This document shows positions 11,700 through 21,501 of a stretch of 64,000 bases of DNA, piece by piece; within the stretch, counting starts at the first letter, position 1; each line of letters opens with the position of its first letter. The stretch spans positions 84,010 to 148,009 of the forward strand of contig WTXG01000085.1 of the NCBI GenBank assembly GCA_022496185.1. The letters run 5' to 3'. The stretch is from Multifurca ochricompacta (lineage: Eukaryota > Basidiomycota > Agaricomycetes > Russulales > Russulaceae). Under the pieces are notes generated by a model. The model saw nothing but the letters and a program-made list of their open reading frames with translations. It searched no databases and had not been told where the DNA came from. The position numbers and the translations under genes were made by a program.

Positions 11700-13234
11700 A
11701 GCCAGTCAAAAATCCTTGTGGCCAAAGGCCTTATCAACCAGCAAGGCATGTACCACCTCATCCTCATTCATCATGTGTTCCCAGATAGCTTCCACCTTTT
11801 GTTCTTTAGTTTTCAAGGTTGTTGGCAGATTTTCTTTAGTAGGGATAGGCAGTGGGGCAGGGGAGTTTGCGGTTGAAGTGGTGGCCACAGTGGCCTCGGC
11901 AGCACAAACTGTCCTTTTGGGACAAAATCTGGACATATGTCCCTGTGCTCGGCAATGGAAGCACCACCCTTCCTTCATTAAATTTTTCTTTTCATCATCA
12001 GTGAGGGCTGCGCAGGCTCTGGTTTGGTCTGCCAAAGTGTCCATGGCATTGGGGTCTCATGATGTTGTAGGTTTTACCCCAAATGCCACCTTCCACTGGT
12101 CTTGGGTTTTACCCTTCTTCATATCCACACCGAAGTGTGTCTGAAAATCAAGGTAATCCTGCTGTTGTCTCCTAGCAGCATTTGTCCACTGATTCCACAA
12201 TTCAGGGTGATGGAATTGGATGATGTTTTTCACCAGGGGATTGGGCAGTCCCTGGGAGAAGAGGTCGAGCATAGCCTCTTCATTCACATCGTACCCTGCT
12301 CACTTGGCCAGGTTGCGGAACTTGGCGACATATCCATCCAAGTCTCCTCTTTCCATCTTTAAAGTTTTCAGCTCTCTAGCAGCCTTCTGTTTGGCCTGTC
12401 CATCCATGAAGGCATCTTTAAATCATTGCACCACTATATCCCACAGATCCTCATCTGTGGTCCTTGTTCCAGCTGTGATCCTATCATTCAGCCATTCTAT
12501 CTGCTCCATGGTCCAGTCATCTATGGCATCCCCTCTGATGAGTGAGAGGAAGAGGTTGGTGTGTTGGAAGGGATTGACAATCTGTGGGACATCATGGTTG
12601 AAAATTTTAAACATCTTGAACTTGAGCATAAACTTTTTGCTCTGAGAGTGGTTGCCAGTAAAGGTGGTCAGCAGAACTCCCATAAGGCATCCTGATGGGG
12701 GAGGAAGGTTCAGAACTGGAGCAGCAGGAGTGGGGTCAGGTAACTGTGTGGCGATAGTCGACATGATTGGGTAAACAATAGTCAGGGTGTCAGAAGTTTG
12801 CCATGTAATCTGGGGGAAACCAAAGCAGGTCTACTGAACATGGTATTCCCTGGTGCAACTGTCAGAGCTGTAAAACTGGTGGCTATGATCTGTGCGTCTT
12901 CACTATTTTCTTCAAGGAACTCCTCTGGTTCTGAATCTGTGATGATAGCTGGAGGATTCTCTCTCCAAGGCCCTAAGCTGTATTCTGGTGGGGCAGGTCC
13001 TGTAGTGACCCAGGAATGGTGGCTCCGAGAGTAACAGATATGGTACCAAACCCTCTTGTGTTCATTGTATTCAACAGGCTGGTACTGGTCATCATGATAG
13101 ACATAGTATCCAAACTTGGTTTCAGAGTCTTTCCAGACAGCAGAGCCAAGGATCTGTTGTGAAAGATTATCCTCATCTTGGCAGTCAATGGGTTCTTCAT
13201 TGTGCAAGGTCTGGCTTTGGCTGGATGAAGCCAC
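11700..13234 (-). pseudogene. G2 gag with zinc knuckle
   Basis: The N-terminus carries KFGYYVYHDDQYQPVEYNEHK and RVWYHI, shared with G3 and G5. The capsid-like middle has TFTGNHSQSKKFMLKFKMF and DDWTMEQIEWLND. The nucleocapsid finger CFHCRAQGHMSRFC (CX2CX4HX4C) is near 11920-11970. Four open segments are separated by stops and shifts. No in-frame ATG is seen before the conserved ASSSQSQTL start; both G2 and G3 have GTG there. Confidence 0.82.
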
Positions 13235-13242
13235 AGGGAGGG

Positions 13243-13253
13243 AGACTCAACTT
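13243..13253 (-). promoter_or_regulatory. G2 self-primer binding site
   Basis: Two bases inside the 5' LTR, the minus strand reads AAGTTGAGTCT, an 11-nt perfect complement of AGACTCAACTT at the predicted RNA start in its own LTR (plus 13977-13987 and 5967-5977). No TGG-type tRNA primer site is present. Confidence 0.7.
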
Positions 13254-13255
13254 AA

Positions 13256-14345
13256 TGTAATGCCTGGTGTGGGCGTTCAGCACGACATGTGACTTAAGTC
13301 GTGTAGCAGAACTACGAAGTCAGTTGTACACTGTGTTATGAGTATACAGAGGCAAGTGATGAGTCAATACCAAGGAGCTAATCCCTTGGTATTGGTGAGC
13401 AGAAAAGTGCCAGAAGCACTGAGACGATTCAGAGGTTGGTTCTTAGAGATAGTGATGTGCCTGGCCTGGCTCAAAGCCAGAAGCTGGGCCAAGCTGGGCC
13501 TGTTTGGGCTGGGCCAAGCCAGGCTGTTGTGATGGCCCAGCAAGGGCTTTGGCCCGGCTCAGAGAAACTAAAAGCCAAAGCCGCTGGCTCAGGCCGCGGC
13601 TTTCAACAGCACATACAAGTGCAATAGCAATTGTCAAAATCAGTAGAAATCTGATCACAAAGTGGTTGATTTGGGTCACGTGATCATGTTTATCGCGGCA
13701 TTTCAAACTTTTTCTTTGATATAGCTTTGCAATACGTAACACACTAAGTCATATTTGGATTAGCTGAACTATAACTACTAGTTATATGTCATAAAATTTT
13801 CTCTGCCAAAAGCCATGGCTTGGGCCAAGCCATCTGTGGCGGCTTTGGCTTGGCCCAGACTTCAGGAAAGCCGGAGCCACCTCAGGCCAAGCCAAAGCCA
13901 CGGCTTTTGGGCCAAGCCAGGCCGGAACATCACTACTTAGAGATCACCCAGAAGGTAATGCACCAAGTCAATTGAGAAGTTGAGTCTAAAGCATACAGGG
14001 CTATCTAAGCGGGCCTTATATATGTAATAGGGATCAGAGTCTGAATTGGAGTAAAGTACTCAGTGTATCAACAAAATCATAATATAACTAAAGGGGGAGA
14101 CAGAGCAAGGGTGGGCCAGGTGAGAATATATGGAGACGAATCTGGTATAGTTGCAATTCTGGTGGGAAAATATGTAAGAGTTCACATGTAATGTATGAGT
14201 CAGAGATAAGCACAGCCTGAGTCAAAGATAAGAAACAAACAAGTACAAAAGAAGCATAAACAGAGTCAACAAAGGTCAAACAAGGTCAAACAACAAGTCA
14301 CAAGGCACAAATGAAAGAAAAGACAATGTAGTGGGGTTCATAACA
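13256..14345 (-). repeat. G2 5' LTR interrupted by a MITE
   Basis: Plus-strand ends are TGTAATGCC and TTCATAACA. Removing the MITE and one 8-bp duplication leaves 596 bp, the same as the 3' LTR. Confidence 0.92.
13450..13935. mobile_element. Non-autonomous hAT element (MITE), 486 bp
   Basis: Terminal inverted repeats TAGTGATGTGCC... and ...GGAACATCACTA are flanked by a perfect 8-bp duplication CTTAGAGA (13442-13449, 13936-13943), diagnostic of hAT. No transposase. The interior is packed with GGCTTGGCC / AAGCC motifs on both strands, which give a strong fold-back and may be transposase-binding subterminal repeats. Confidence 0.92.
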
Positions 14346-15886
14346 CCAGATGTTCACAGGGGATCACTCCCAGAGCAAGAAGTTTATTCTGGAGTTCACA
14401 ACCTTCCAGAATTTCAACCATGATGTCCCCCAGATTGTCAACCCTTTTCAACAGGTGAATCTCCTCCTGTCTCTTATCAGAGGAGATGCCATGGATGATT
14501 GGACAATGGAGCAGCTGGAATGGCTGAATGACCAAGTAGGAGTGGGACAGTGTACTACAAGCCCCATTCTCTGGGAAACTATTGCCCAGAGATTTAAAGA
14601 TGCCTTCACAGATGGGCAGGCCAAACAGAAGGCCACTTGAGAACTGAAATCACTATGGATGGAGAGAGGGGACTTGGATGCATATGTTGCCAAATTCCAC
14701 AGCCTAGCCAACAGGGCCAGGTACAACACAGATGAAGAGGCCACTCTGGACCTCTTCTCACAGGGCCTTCCCAACCCATTGGTGAAAAACATAATCCAAT
14801 TTCACCATCCACAAAGTTGGGATGCCTGGGTAGATGCTGCATGCCAACAGCAGCAGGATTATCTTGACTTCCAGATGAGATTTGGGGTCAATACCAAGAA
14901 AGGGAAGACCAGAGACCAGTGGAAGGCAGCCTTCAGGGTGAAACCAATGCATGCTACACAGAGGGATCCAAATGCCATGGATATCTCAGCAGACAGAGCC
15001 CATGCTAGGGCTGCACTTACAGAGGATGAGCATCAAACCCTCATGAAGGAAGGAAGATGCTTCTGTTGCAAAGCTCAAGGACACATGTCCTGAGACTGCC
15101 CAAAAAAAGGAGCACAAGTGGCTGAAGCTACTACCACCCCAGCCCCTGCTTCCAACAACCTGCCCACCATTGATAAATGCACCAAGGAAGAGAAGGCCCA
15201 AGACATATGGGCAAACATGATGAAAGAAAGTGAGGAAGTACATGCCATCTTAGTGGAAAAGGTGTTTGCAAAGAAGGATTTTTGACTGGCTCAACCCCAT
15301 CAGCCTGGGCAAGAGCACTACATGTAACCTCTGTGTATACTAGTCAATTCAAATCATTAAAAATACCAGTTCATTTTGAAACCACACAAAAAACAGCCAA
15401 CCAAGATGTATTGGTGGACTCTGGAGCCACTGATAACTTCATCAGCCAGCAACTTGTAAAAGTCCTGGGACTAGGGACACTTACACTCCCTCAAGAAGAG
15501 AACATCTGGAACATAGATGGGACAGCCAACAAGGCCAGAAGAATTACACATTATACCAACCTTAGCATACAAGTTGGTGAAAGTACTAAGACAATCTGCT
15601 TCCTCATTACCAATATTGGTACCAAAGACCTCATTTTGGGGTATCCTTGGCTTGCTGCCTTCAAACCAAAGATAAATTGGGCAGATGCAACTATGGATAA
15701 AGAATTCTACCCTGTCATCATCACTTCATTAGGGTATGACTATACTGTATGACACCTCACTATCCATGCTATCATTGTAGGGGACAAGGCTACATGGGAT
15801 GACCTGGAGGTGGATGACCAAGTGTACTGCTATGTGATGAAAGCTTCTGAGCTAGCCCAAAAGGCATTACAAGGGCAAGAGGACAA
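14346..15886 (+). pseudogene. G4 gypsy gag and protease fragment
   Basis: Continuation of the element interrupted by G2. Gag includes FTGDHSQSKKF, MDDWTMEQLEWLNDQ, and the finger CFCCKAQGHMS-stop-DC (about 15058-15099) whose TGA stands for an Arg codon. The protease has DSGATDNFIS near 15418 and LILGYPWLAAF near 15640. The frame stops in the protease-RT linker (ASELAQKALQGQED) where the palindrome begins. Other stops (14638, 15750) are also CGA-to-TGA type. Confidence 0.85.
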
Positions 15887-16147
15887 TGTTGAACGCAGGA
15901 TGTGTTCAGTGATGCTTCAGGCATCAGGAGATTAGATTAGCTACTTTGTGGACTAGATTAGATATCAGAGTTTCAGACTATTTACCATATCATTATTACT
16001 TTCTTTCTCACACTCTGCAGTAGCTGACTGATGTACCTTACCAATGATGCATAAGCATGTGATTCCTTACTGGCCAATGGCCTTTATCCCTCTTGTTTAT
16101 TGTTTGGACTTTGTCCAGCACTTGTGGACTTATTCCCAGTGCACAGA

Positions 16148-17595
16148 TAGTGAATAGCAGGGGTAACCCCCAGGTATCTTCATTGGTACCTGTACCCATA
16201 CCCATACCCATCGCTACGGGTACGGGTAACCCACAGGTTACCCGCAGGTCACCTGCGGGTTACCTGTGTAAATGCGTGCAAGTTTTTTGCTTGCATTGCG
16301 CATTTCAGATAACCGGCCCAGGCCATCCTGGTCAAGGAGATACACAACACATTCATTTGTGGCTACTCAGGATCCTTCAAAGATTCCTGTTTTATATTCA
16401 TAAGATTAAGATAATTCATTATTCTATTGTTGTTTTATTATTCTGGTTTCAATTTTATACAAGTGCAACTAAAATCCACCCCAATATACAAAGATCATTA
16501 GATAGATGTTATAGAACATTGATGAAAAGCCTGTCAGATAACCACATAGAATGCAAAAATAATTGACAAATGCATAGTGATTGGCAGGGGTAACCCCTGT
16601 ATATTTGTTTTGATACCCAGGTTACCCATAAAATGAAACACATGCAAGTTCTTTACTTGCATCACACATTTCAGACACCCAGCCTGGTCCATCCCAGTCA
16701 AGGAGATATGCACTTGGATACAACACGTTCATTTGTGGCTACTCAGGATCCCTCAATAATTGCTGATTTATGTTCAGAAGATTAAGTTTATTCTTTATTT
16801 ACATTATTATTTTATTTCATTTTGTGGAACAGGCATGGCACAGGCTTGTACTTTAGATGTACTATATCAGCTACTAGATTAAATGAACGCGTTATCTCGT
16901 TATCTTGTTTAATGATGTAATTTGATCATATGTCAGATCTTAGATGTATATTCTATGTATCTAATTAATTTGTGAACGCATTTCTGTTGTGTTATCTATG
17001 TGTGATCACAATCTTGTCAGACCAATGGAAAATCAAAGCCATGATTGTTAAGTCAACCTTCCTTAATAGGAAGGAGATCAGACCAATATGCTGGTCCATG
17101 TGATGCAATGTAGTTGCTGCTCTATGCAGCCTGTAGATACACGCGGGCCTTGTTTCAGTAAACTAATTTGATAATTAGATTATAGAATAGTCTAAAGTAG
17201 TCTAGAGTGTATTTTAGATAGTGCCAGACCGGCAGAATTGATCGCACGTTAATAAAACAGTTGCATCATGATTTTCAAGAGAGTGGATCACTGATAACAC
17301 TTTTATTTTACATCGCACTGTTGATCTGCTTTGATATTTCATAGGATAACACTAGAATATATTTACAGAAACCCTGTAGCATACATCAAATTTAATCTTG
17401 TCATTTGTTTGCTACAGATGTATTTTATCATTACATTTCTGCTGATCTTGTCAATGACTGATGACCACTTATACCCACCAAACCCGCTGCGCAGGTACAG
17501 GTTTCTGGCGGGTTGGGAGTTGTATACCCATACCCATACCCATCAAAACCTGCAGCGCTTACCCGCACGGGTATGAAAACCCTTGCTGATCCCTA
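16148..17595. mobile_element. Non-autonomous hAT element, 1448 bp
   Basis: Ends TAGTGAATAGCAGGGGT and (reverse complement) TAGGGATCAGCAAGGGT, with a perfect 8-bp duplication TGCACAGA (16140-16147, 17596-17603). Subterminal regions are rich in GGGTAACC and TACCCA repeats. The 1.1-kb AT-rich interior has no transposase. It is absent from the mirrored arm, so it inserted after the palindrome formed. A ~90-bp fragment of the same family is at 39109-39198. Confidence 0.9.
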
Positions 17596-17652
17596 TGCAC
17601 AGACCATCCCTTGAAGAGTATATAAGGGTGTCTGTTTCGTCTCTTACACTTC

Positions 17653-17804
17653 AGAGTTTTCTTCACCTCTGAAGTGTAAGTCCCAGTCTCTCTACTTACT
17701 ACCCTACCTATAACTAACCATCTCTTGTAGATAACTTGTCTTCTAGGTGTGTAGTATAGTAATATAGAGTTTTCTTCACCTCTGAAGTATAACTTGTCTT
17801 CTAG
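17653..17804 (+). other. LTR leader intron and its spliced copy (copia D, left)
   Basis: The leader unit 17653-17675 and 17731-17746 is split by a 55-bp intron-like segment (17676-17730: GTAAGT, CTAAC at 17714-17718, TTGTAG). The 39 nt at 17766-17804 equal the two parts joined exactly, without the intron. The unit starts 34 bp after the TATA box, at the expected transcription start. Confidence 0.85.
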
Positions 17805-17858
17805 CCTAAACTGCTAACCTCTCACAGTCAGTATGCTGCGCCACATGCCTGTTTCACA

Positions 17859-17874
17859 GGTTATGGGCCCTGGG
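17859..17874 (+). promoter_or_regulatory. Copia primer site matching initiator tRNA-Met
   Basis: GGTTATGGGCCCTGGG abuts the LTR end. It is complementary to a CCCATAA-containing anticodon arm as in initiator tRNA-Met. Drosophila copia is known to prime from a cleaved half of that tRNA. The same site follows the copia B and C LTRs. Confidence 0.7.
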
Positions 17875-18610
17875 CATGCTTTACTGACCACCCTTTGATC
17901 AGTCCAAAACCTTCTTCAAAGCTCGCACATCGCAAGACTTTGTCTTTCCCAATCAGTCTTCCAGTGAGCTTTGATTTCCTTTCTCTTGCCCTTAACTGTC
18001 CACAAGGTGGTGCACTTTATGTGCCCACCTTGATCTGTTTGGCTAGTCCCTCAGGGGATTCTTGCAAAAGGTGATGAGGGACCCTAAGTGGGTGAAACAC
18101 CTTGAGCTCCTCATGTGCGCTCTAAGTAAATAGTATTCTTAGTTGTAGCTGGGTTTTTGTCCCATCCATAGTCTTAGTAGGCCACTTGCCCAGAAGGCTT
18201 GAGGCTATAGGTTCAGTCAATGCTTGGCTCGATCCGTAAGCCAGGTTTAGCAACCTGCAGGTAGAGTTTAGGGTCTAGAACAAGGCATGGGTAGTCACTC
18301 CCATGACACTTGGGCTCGATACAAGTAGGCTTGAACTACTATAGTAGATACACAGTAGCTAGAGGGTTTTGTCTCTGGGCAGAAGTACCCGCTGCTTTCA
18401 TTGGGGGTCCGCCCCAACCAGAGGAAACCTGATAGTCTACTATAGTCATGGCCCCAATCATCTAGGGCTTAATCATGGACTCCACCACCAGCACTAGAGG
18501 AAGGGCTCTATACCCTTCGTCTCTAGTGGAACTTGCGGTTGGCTCCTCCATGACATGACTCCCCATCTATTTACACAATGTCCCCTGATGTGGGCTTAGG
18601 ACTTGTTATA
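17875..18610 (+). other. Non-coding leader of copia D, left arm
   Basis: About 0.73 kb between primer site and Tc1 with no ORF worth calling. It is mirrored at 20233-20969. Several short inverted repeats are visible (for example ACAAGGTGGTGCAC / GTGCCCACCTTG near 18003-18030). It may be the packaging leader of a non-coding (LARD/TRIM-like) element. Confidence 0.5.
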
Positions 18611-18972
18611 CAGTGCCTCACAAAACTGAGTCAATGTTTTGCACTTTTGCACTGTTTGTTGAATATTGCATCAGCCAAAACAAATATAAACAAAGTCTTG
18701 GTAGACCATAAAAGGTACAAGATAAGGGTTATGTAATGCAACAATAATTATGTAAGTCTGATCAAAACCTGTGGAGCTATGCCCATTTCAAATTGGGGAC
18801 TCATTGACTCAGTTTTGTGAGTGGGTATCAGAAATATCAGAATCTGATGCTCTACCAAATGTACAGCAACCAATCCTTAATATATGGTTACCACAGTTAT
18901 CTTAATATTGATGGGACCTGGAATAGAGCTATTTAACCATGGTTTACATTCCCAGAATATTATAATTTCCCA

Positions 18973-19416
18973 ATGCATCCCACCTCCTCTGCTCAGAAAG
19001 AAAACATGCTCTCTCTGGCCTCTGAAGGTCATTCCACTCACACTATTGCCTCCAGACTCAGCCTCAGCCAGTCCACAGTCTCTAGGACACTCAGGACCCT
19101 CCTTCCCAACCATCAGTCACCTCATTTTGGTCACCCTTCCAAGCTCTCTGGTACCTCTGAACATGCTATCATGATACAAATTACCACAGGAAAGGTTGCC
19201 AATGCTGTCCAGGCCACAAAGCACATCAATTCCATCATCCCCAACCATGTCTCTTCACAAACTGTGCACTGGGTTCTTAAACAACATTCATTCAAGGCTG
19301 TAACAAAGAAGAAAAGGCCACTACTCTCTGCAGTACATTGCAAGAAGCACTTAGCCTTTGCTTTGAAGTACAGAGAGTGGACTGTGGGGGACTGGCATCT
19401 GACCCAAACCTGTTGA
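18973..19416 (+). pseudogene. Tc1 transposase N-terminal half, left arm
   Basis: About 140 residues: a helix-turn-helix (STHTIASRLSLSQSTVSRTL), a second HTH (TTGKVANAVQATKHI) and a linker ending KYREWTVGDW, where the palindrome centre begins. The catalytic DDE domain is missing. The ATG at 18973 lies 360 bp inside the element. Confidence 0.85.
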
Positions 19417-19446
19417 TTTTGGTCTCATCTAACCAAATCACCCTCT

Positions 19447-19870
19447 TCCAGTCCTCCATAGTCCAGTTTTGGTACTTCAAAGCAAAGGCTAAGTGCTTCT
19501 TGCAATGTACTGCAGAGAGTAGTGGCCTTTTCTTCTTTGTTACAGCCTTGAATGAATGTTGTTTAAGAACCCAGTGCACAGTTTGTGAAGAGACATGGTT
19601 GGGGATGATGGAATTGATGTGCTTTGTGGCCTGGACAGCATTGGCAACCTTTCCTGTGGTAATTTGTATCATGATAGCATGTTCAGAGGTACCAGAGAGC
19701 TTGGAAGGGTGACCAAAATGAGGTGACTGATGGTTGGGAAGGAGGGTCCTGAGTGTCCTAGAGACTGTGGACTGGCTGAGGCTGAGTCTGGAGGCAATAG
19801 TGTGAGTGGAATGACCTTCAGAGGCCAGAGAGAGCATGTTTTCTTTCTGAGCAGAGGAGGTGGGATGCAT
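19447..19870 (-). pseudogene. Tc1 transposase N-terminal half, right arm
   Basis: Near-identical to the left-arm protein but reading the other way. It runs slightly further, through NWTMEDWKRVIWLDETKINRFG, and so reaches the first catalytic Asp before entering mirrored sequence. Not functional. Confidence 0.85.
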
Positions 19871-20232
19871 TGGGAAATTATAATATTCTGGGAATGTAAA
19901 CCATGGTTAAATAGCTCTATTCCAGGTCCCATCAATATTAAGATAACTGTGGTAACCATATATTAAGGATTGGTTGCTGTACATTTGGTAGAGCATCAGA
20001 TTCTGATATTTCTGATACCCACTCACAAAACTGAGTCAATGAGTCCCCAATTTGAAATGGGCATAGCTCCACAGGTTTTGATCAGACTTACATAATTATT
20101 GTTGCATTACATAACCCTTATCTTGTACCTTTTATGGTCTACCAAGACTTTGTTTATATTTGTTTTGGCTGATGCAATATTCAACAAACAGTGCAAAAGT
20201 GCAAAACATTGACTCAGTTTTGTGAGGCACTG

Positions 20233-20985
20233 TATAACAAGTCCTAAGCCCACATCAGGGGGACATTGTGTAAATAGATGGGGAGTCATGTCATGGAGGA
20301 GCCAACCGCAAGTTCCACTAGAGACGAAGGGTATAGAGCCCTTCCTCTAGTGCTGGTGGTGGAGTCCATGATTAAGCCCTAGATGATTGGGGCCATGACT
20401 ATAGTAGACTATCAGGTTTCCTCTGGTTGGGGCGGACCCCCAATGAAAGCAGCGGGTACTTCTGCCCAGAGACAAAACCCTCTAGCTACTGTGTATCTAC
20501 TATAGTAGTTCAAGCCTACTTGTATCGAGCCCAAGTGTCATGGGAGTGACTACCCATGCCTTGTTCTAGACCCTAAACTCTACCTGCAGGTTGCTAAACC
20601 TGGCTTACGGATCGAGCCAAGCATTGACTGAACCTATAGCCTCAAGCCTTCTGGGCAAGTGGCCTACTAAGACTATGGATGGGACAAAAACCCAGCTACA
20701 ACTAAGAATACTATTTACTTAGAGCGCACATGAGGAGCTCAAGGTGTTTCACCCACTTAGGGTCCCTCATCACCTTTTGCAAGAATCCCCTGAGGGACTA
20801 GCCAAACAGATCAAGGTGGGCACATAAAGTGCACCACCTTGTGGACAGTTAAGGGCAAGAGAAAGGAAATCAAAGCTCACTGGAAGACTGATTGGGAAAG
20901 ACAAAGTCTTGCGATGTGCGAGCTTTGAAGAAGGTTTTGGACTGATCAAAGGGTGGTCAGTAAAGCATGCCCAGGGCCCATAACC
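20233..20985 (-). other. Mirrored copia-D leader and primer site, right arm
   Basis: Reverse complement of 17859-18610, including the initiator-tRNA primer site (CCCAGGGCCCATAACC, 20970-20985). No coding potential. Confidence 0.75.
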
Positions 20986-21501
20986 TGTGAAACAGGCATG
21001 TGGCGCAGCATACTGACTGTGAGAGGTTAGCAGTTTAGGCTAGAAGACAAGTTATACTTCAGAGGTGAAGAAAACTCTATATTACTATACTACACACCTA
21101 GAAGACAAGTTATCTACAAGAGATGGTTAGTTATAGGTAGGGTAGTAAGTAGAGAGACTGGGACTTACACTTCAGAGGTGAAGAAAACTCTGAAGTGTAA
21201 GAGACGAAACAGACACCCTTATATACTCTTCAAGGGATGGTCTGTGCACTGGGAATAAGTCCACAAGTGCCAGACAAAGTCCAAACAATAAACAAGAGGG
21301 ATAAAGGCCATTGGCCAGTAAGGAATCACATGCTTATGCATCATTGGTAAGGTACATCAGTCAGCTACTGCAGAGTGTGAGAAAGAAAGTAATAATGATA
21401 TGGTAAATAGTCCAAAACTCCGATATCTAATCTAGTCCACAAAGTAGCTAATCTAATCTCCTGATGCCTGAAGCATCACTGAACACATCCTGCGTTCAAC
21501 A
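20986..21501 (-). repeat. Copia-D LTR, right arm (516 bp)
   Basis: Uninterrupted mirror copy of the left LTR. It includes the same leader intron (21114-21168), exon parts (21098-21113, 21169-21191) and spliced copy (21040-21078). Only scattered base changes separate it from the left arm. Confidence 0.88.

Larger units (their letters stand above)
5740..14345 (-). mobile_element. Complete Ty3/gypsy chromovirus G2 with nested insertions
   Basis: Both LTRs are 596 bp once the nested hAT MITE is removed, and the element is flanked by CCAGA (5735-5739 and 14346-14350). On the minus strand the order is 5' LTR, self-primer site, gag, protease, RT, RNase H, integrase, chromodomain, zinc-knuckle ORF, polypurine tract, 3' LTR. 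A solo G1-family LTR splits the protease/RT junction and a hAT MITE splits the 5' LTR. Coding regions are less damaged than in G6 or G7. Confidence 0.93.
15887..17858 (+). repeat. Copia-D LTR, left arm (516 bp plus MITE)
   Basis: TGTTGAACGC ... TGTTTCACA. Related to the copia A LTR (37153-37665). It contains the TATA box 17619-17626 and the intron/spliced-copy arrangement at 17653-17804. Removing the MITE and its 8-bp duplication leaves 516 bp, identical in length to the right-arm LTR. Confidence 0.88.
18611..20232. mobile_element. Palindromic Tc1-like element (two 5' halves)
   Basis: Begins CAGTGCCTCACAAAACTGAG and ends with its reverse complement, flanked by TA (18609-18610, 20233-20234). 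Each arm has an inner inverted copy of the terminal motif (ACTCAGTTTTGTGAG near 18806 and its mirror), an IR/DR-like arrangement. Both arms encode the transposase N-terminus reading inward; no C-terminal half is present. Confidence 0.88.
15887..21501. mobile_element. Giant palindrome built from a copia-type LTR element D and a Tc1
   Basis: The sequence 15887-19394 is mirrored by 19447-21501 once the hAT MITE in the left arm is removed (about 2.05 kb each arm). Each arm holds, from outside in, a 516-bp LTR, a primer site, a non-coding leader and half of a Tc1 element. The two LTRs therefore face each other instead of being direct repeats. A ~50-bp unique centre lies in the Tc1 gene. Flanks differ (GACAA left, GTTTG right), so there is no target duplication. 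The arms differ by few, mostly C/T, changes. Confidence 0.88.

Noticed and set aside
13500..13930. GC-rich CpG island or gene exon
   Set aside because: The GC-rich GGCTTGGCC motifs are MITE subterminal repeats between perfect 8-bp duplications.
5740..14345. Shared CCAGA duplications of the solo LTR at 5201 and of G2 as one insertion event
   Set aside because: The two LTR families are different and each has its own pair of duplications separated by host sequence; they are separate events at nearby CCAGA sites.
16194..16215. TACCCA repeats resembling telomeric DNA
   Set aside because: Short, imperfect, mixed with GGGTAAC motifs and confined to the subterminal parts of a hAT MITE with a perfect 8-bp duplication.
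18480..18560. Small-RNA or tRNA gene in the copia D leader
   Set aside because: Short inverted repeats are present but no A/B box pair or tRNA fold could be formed.
15887..21501. Palindrome as a simple sequencing fold-back artefact
   Set aside because: One arm carries a MITE with its own target duplication, the arms differ at several bases, and the centre is asymmetric. An artefact is not excluded but would need all of these as errors.
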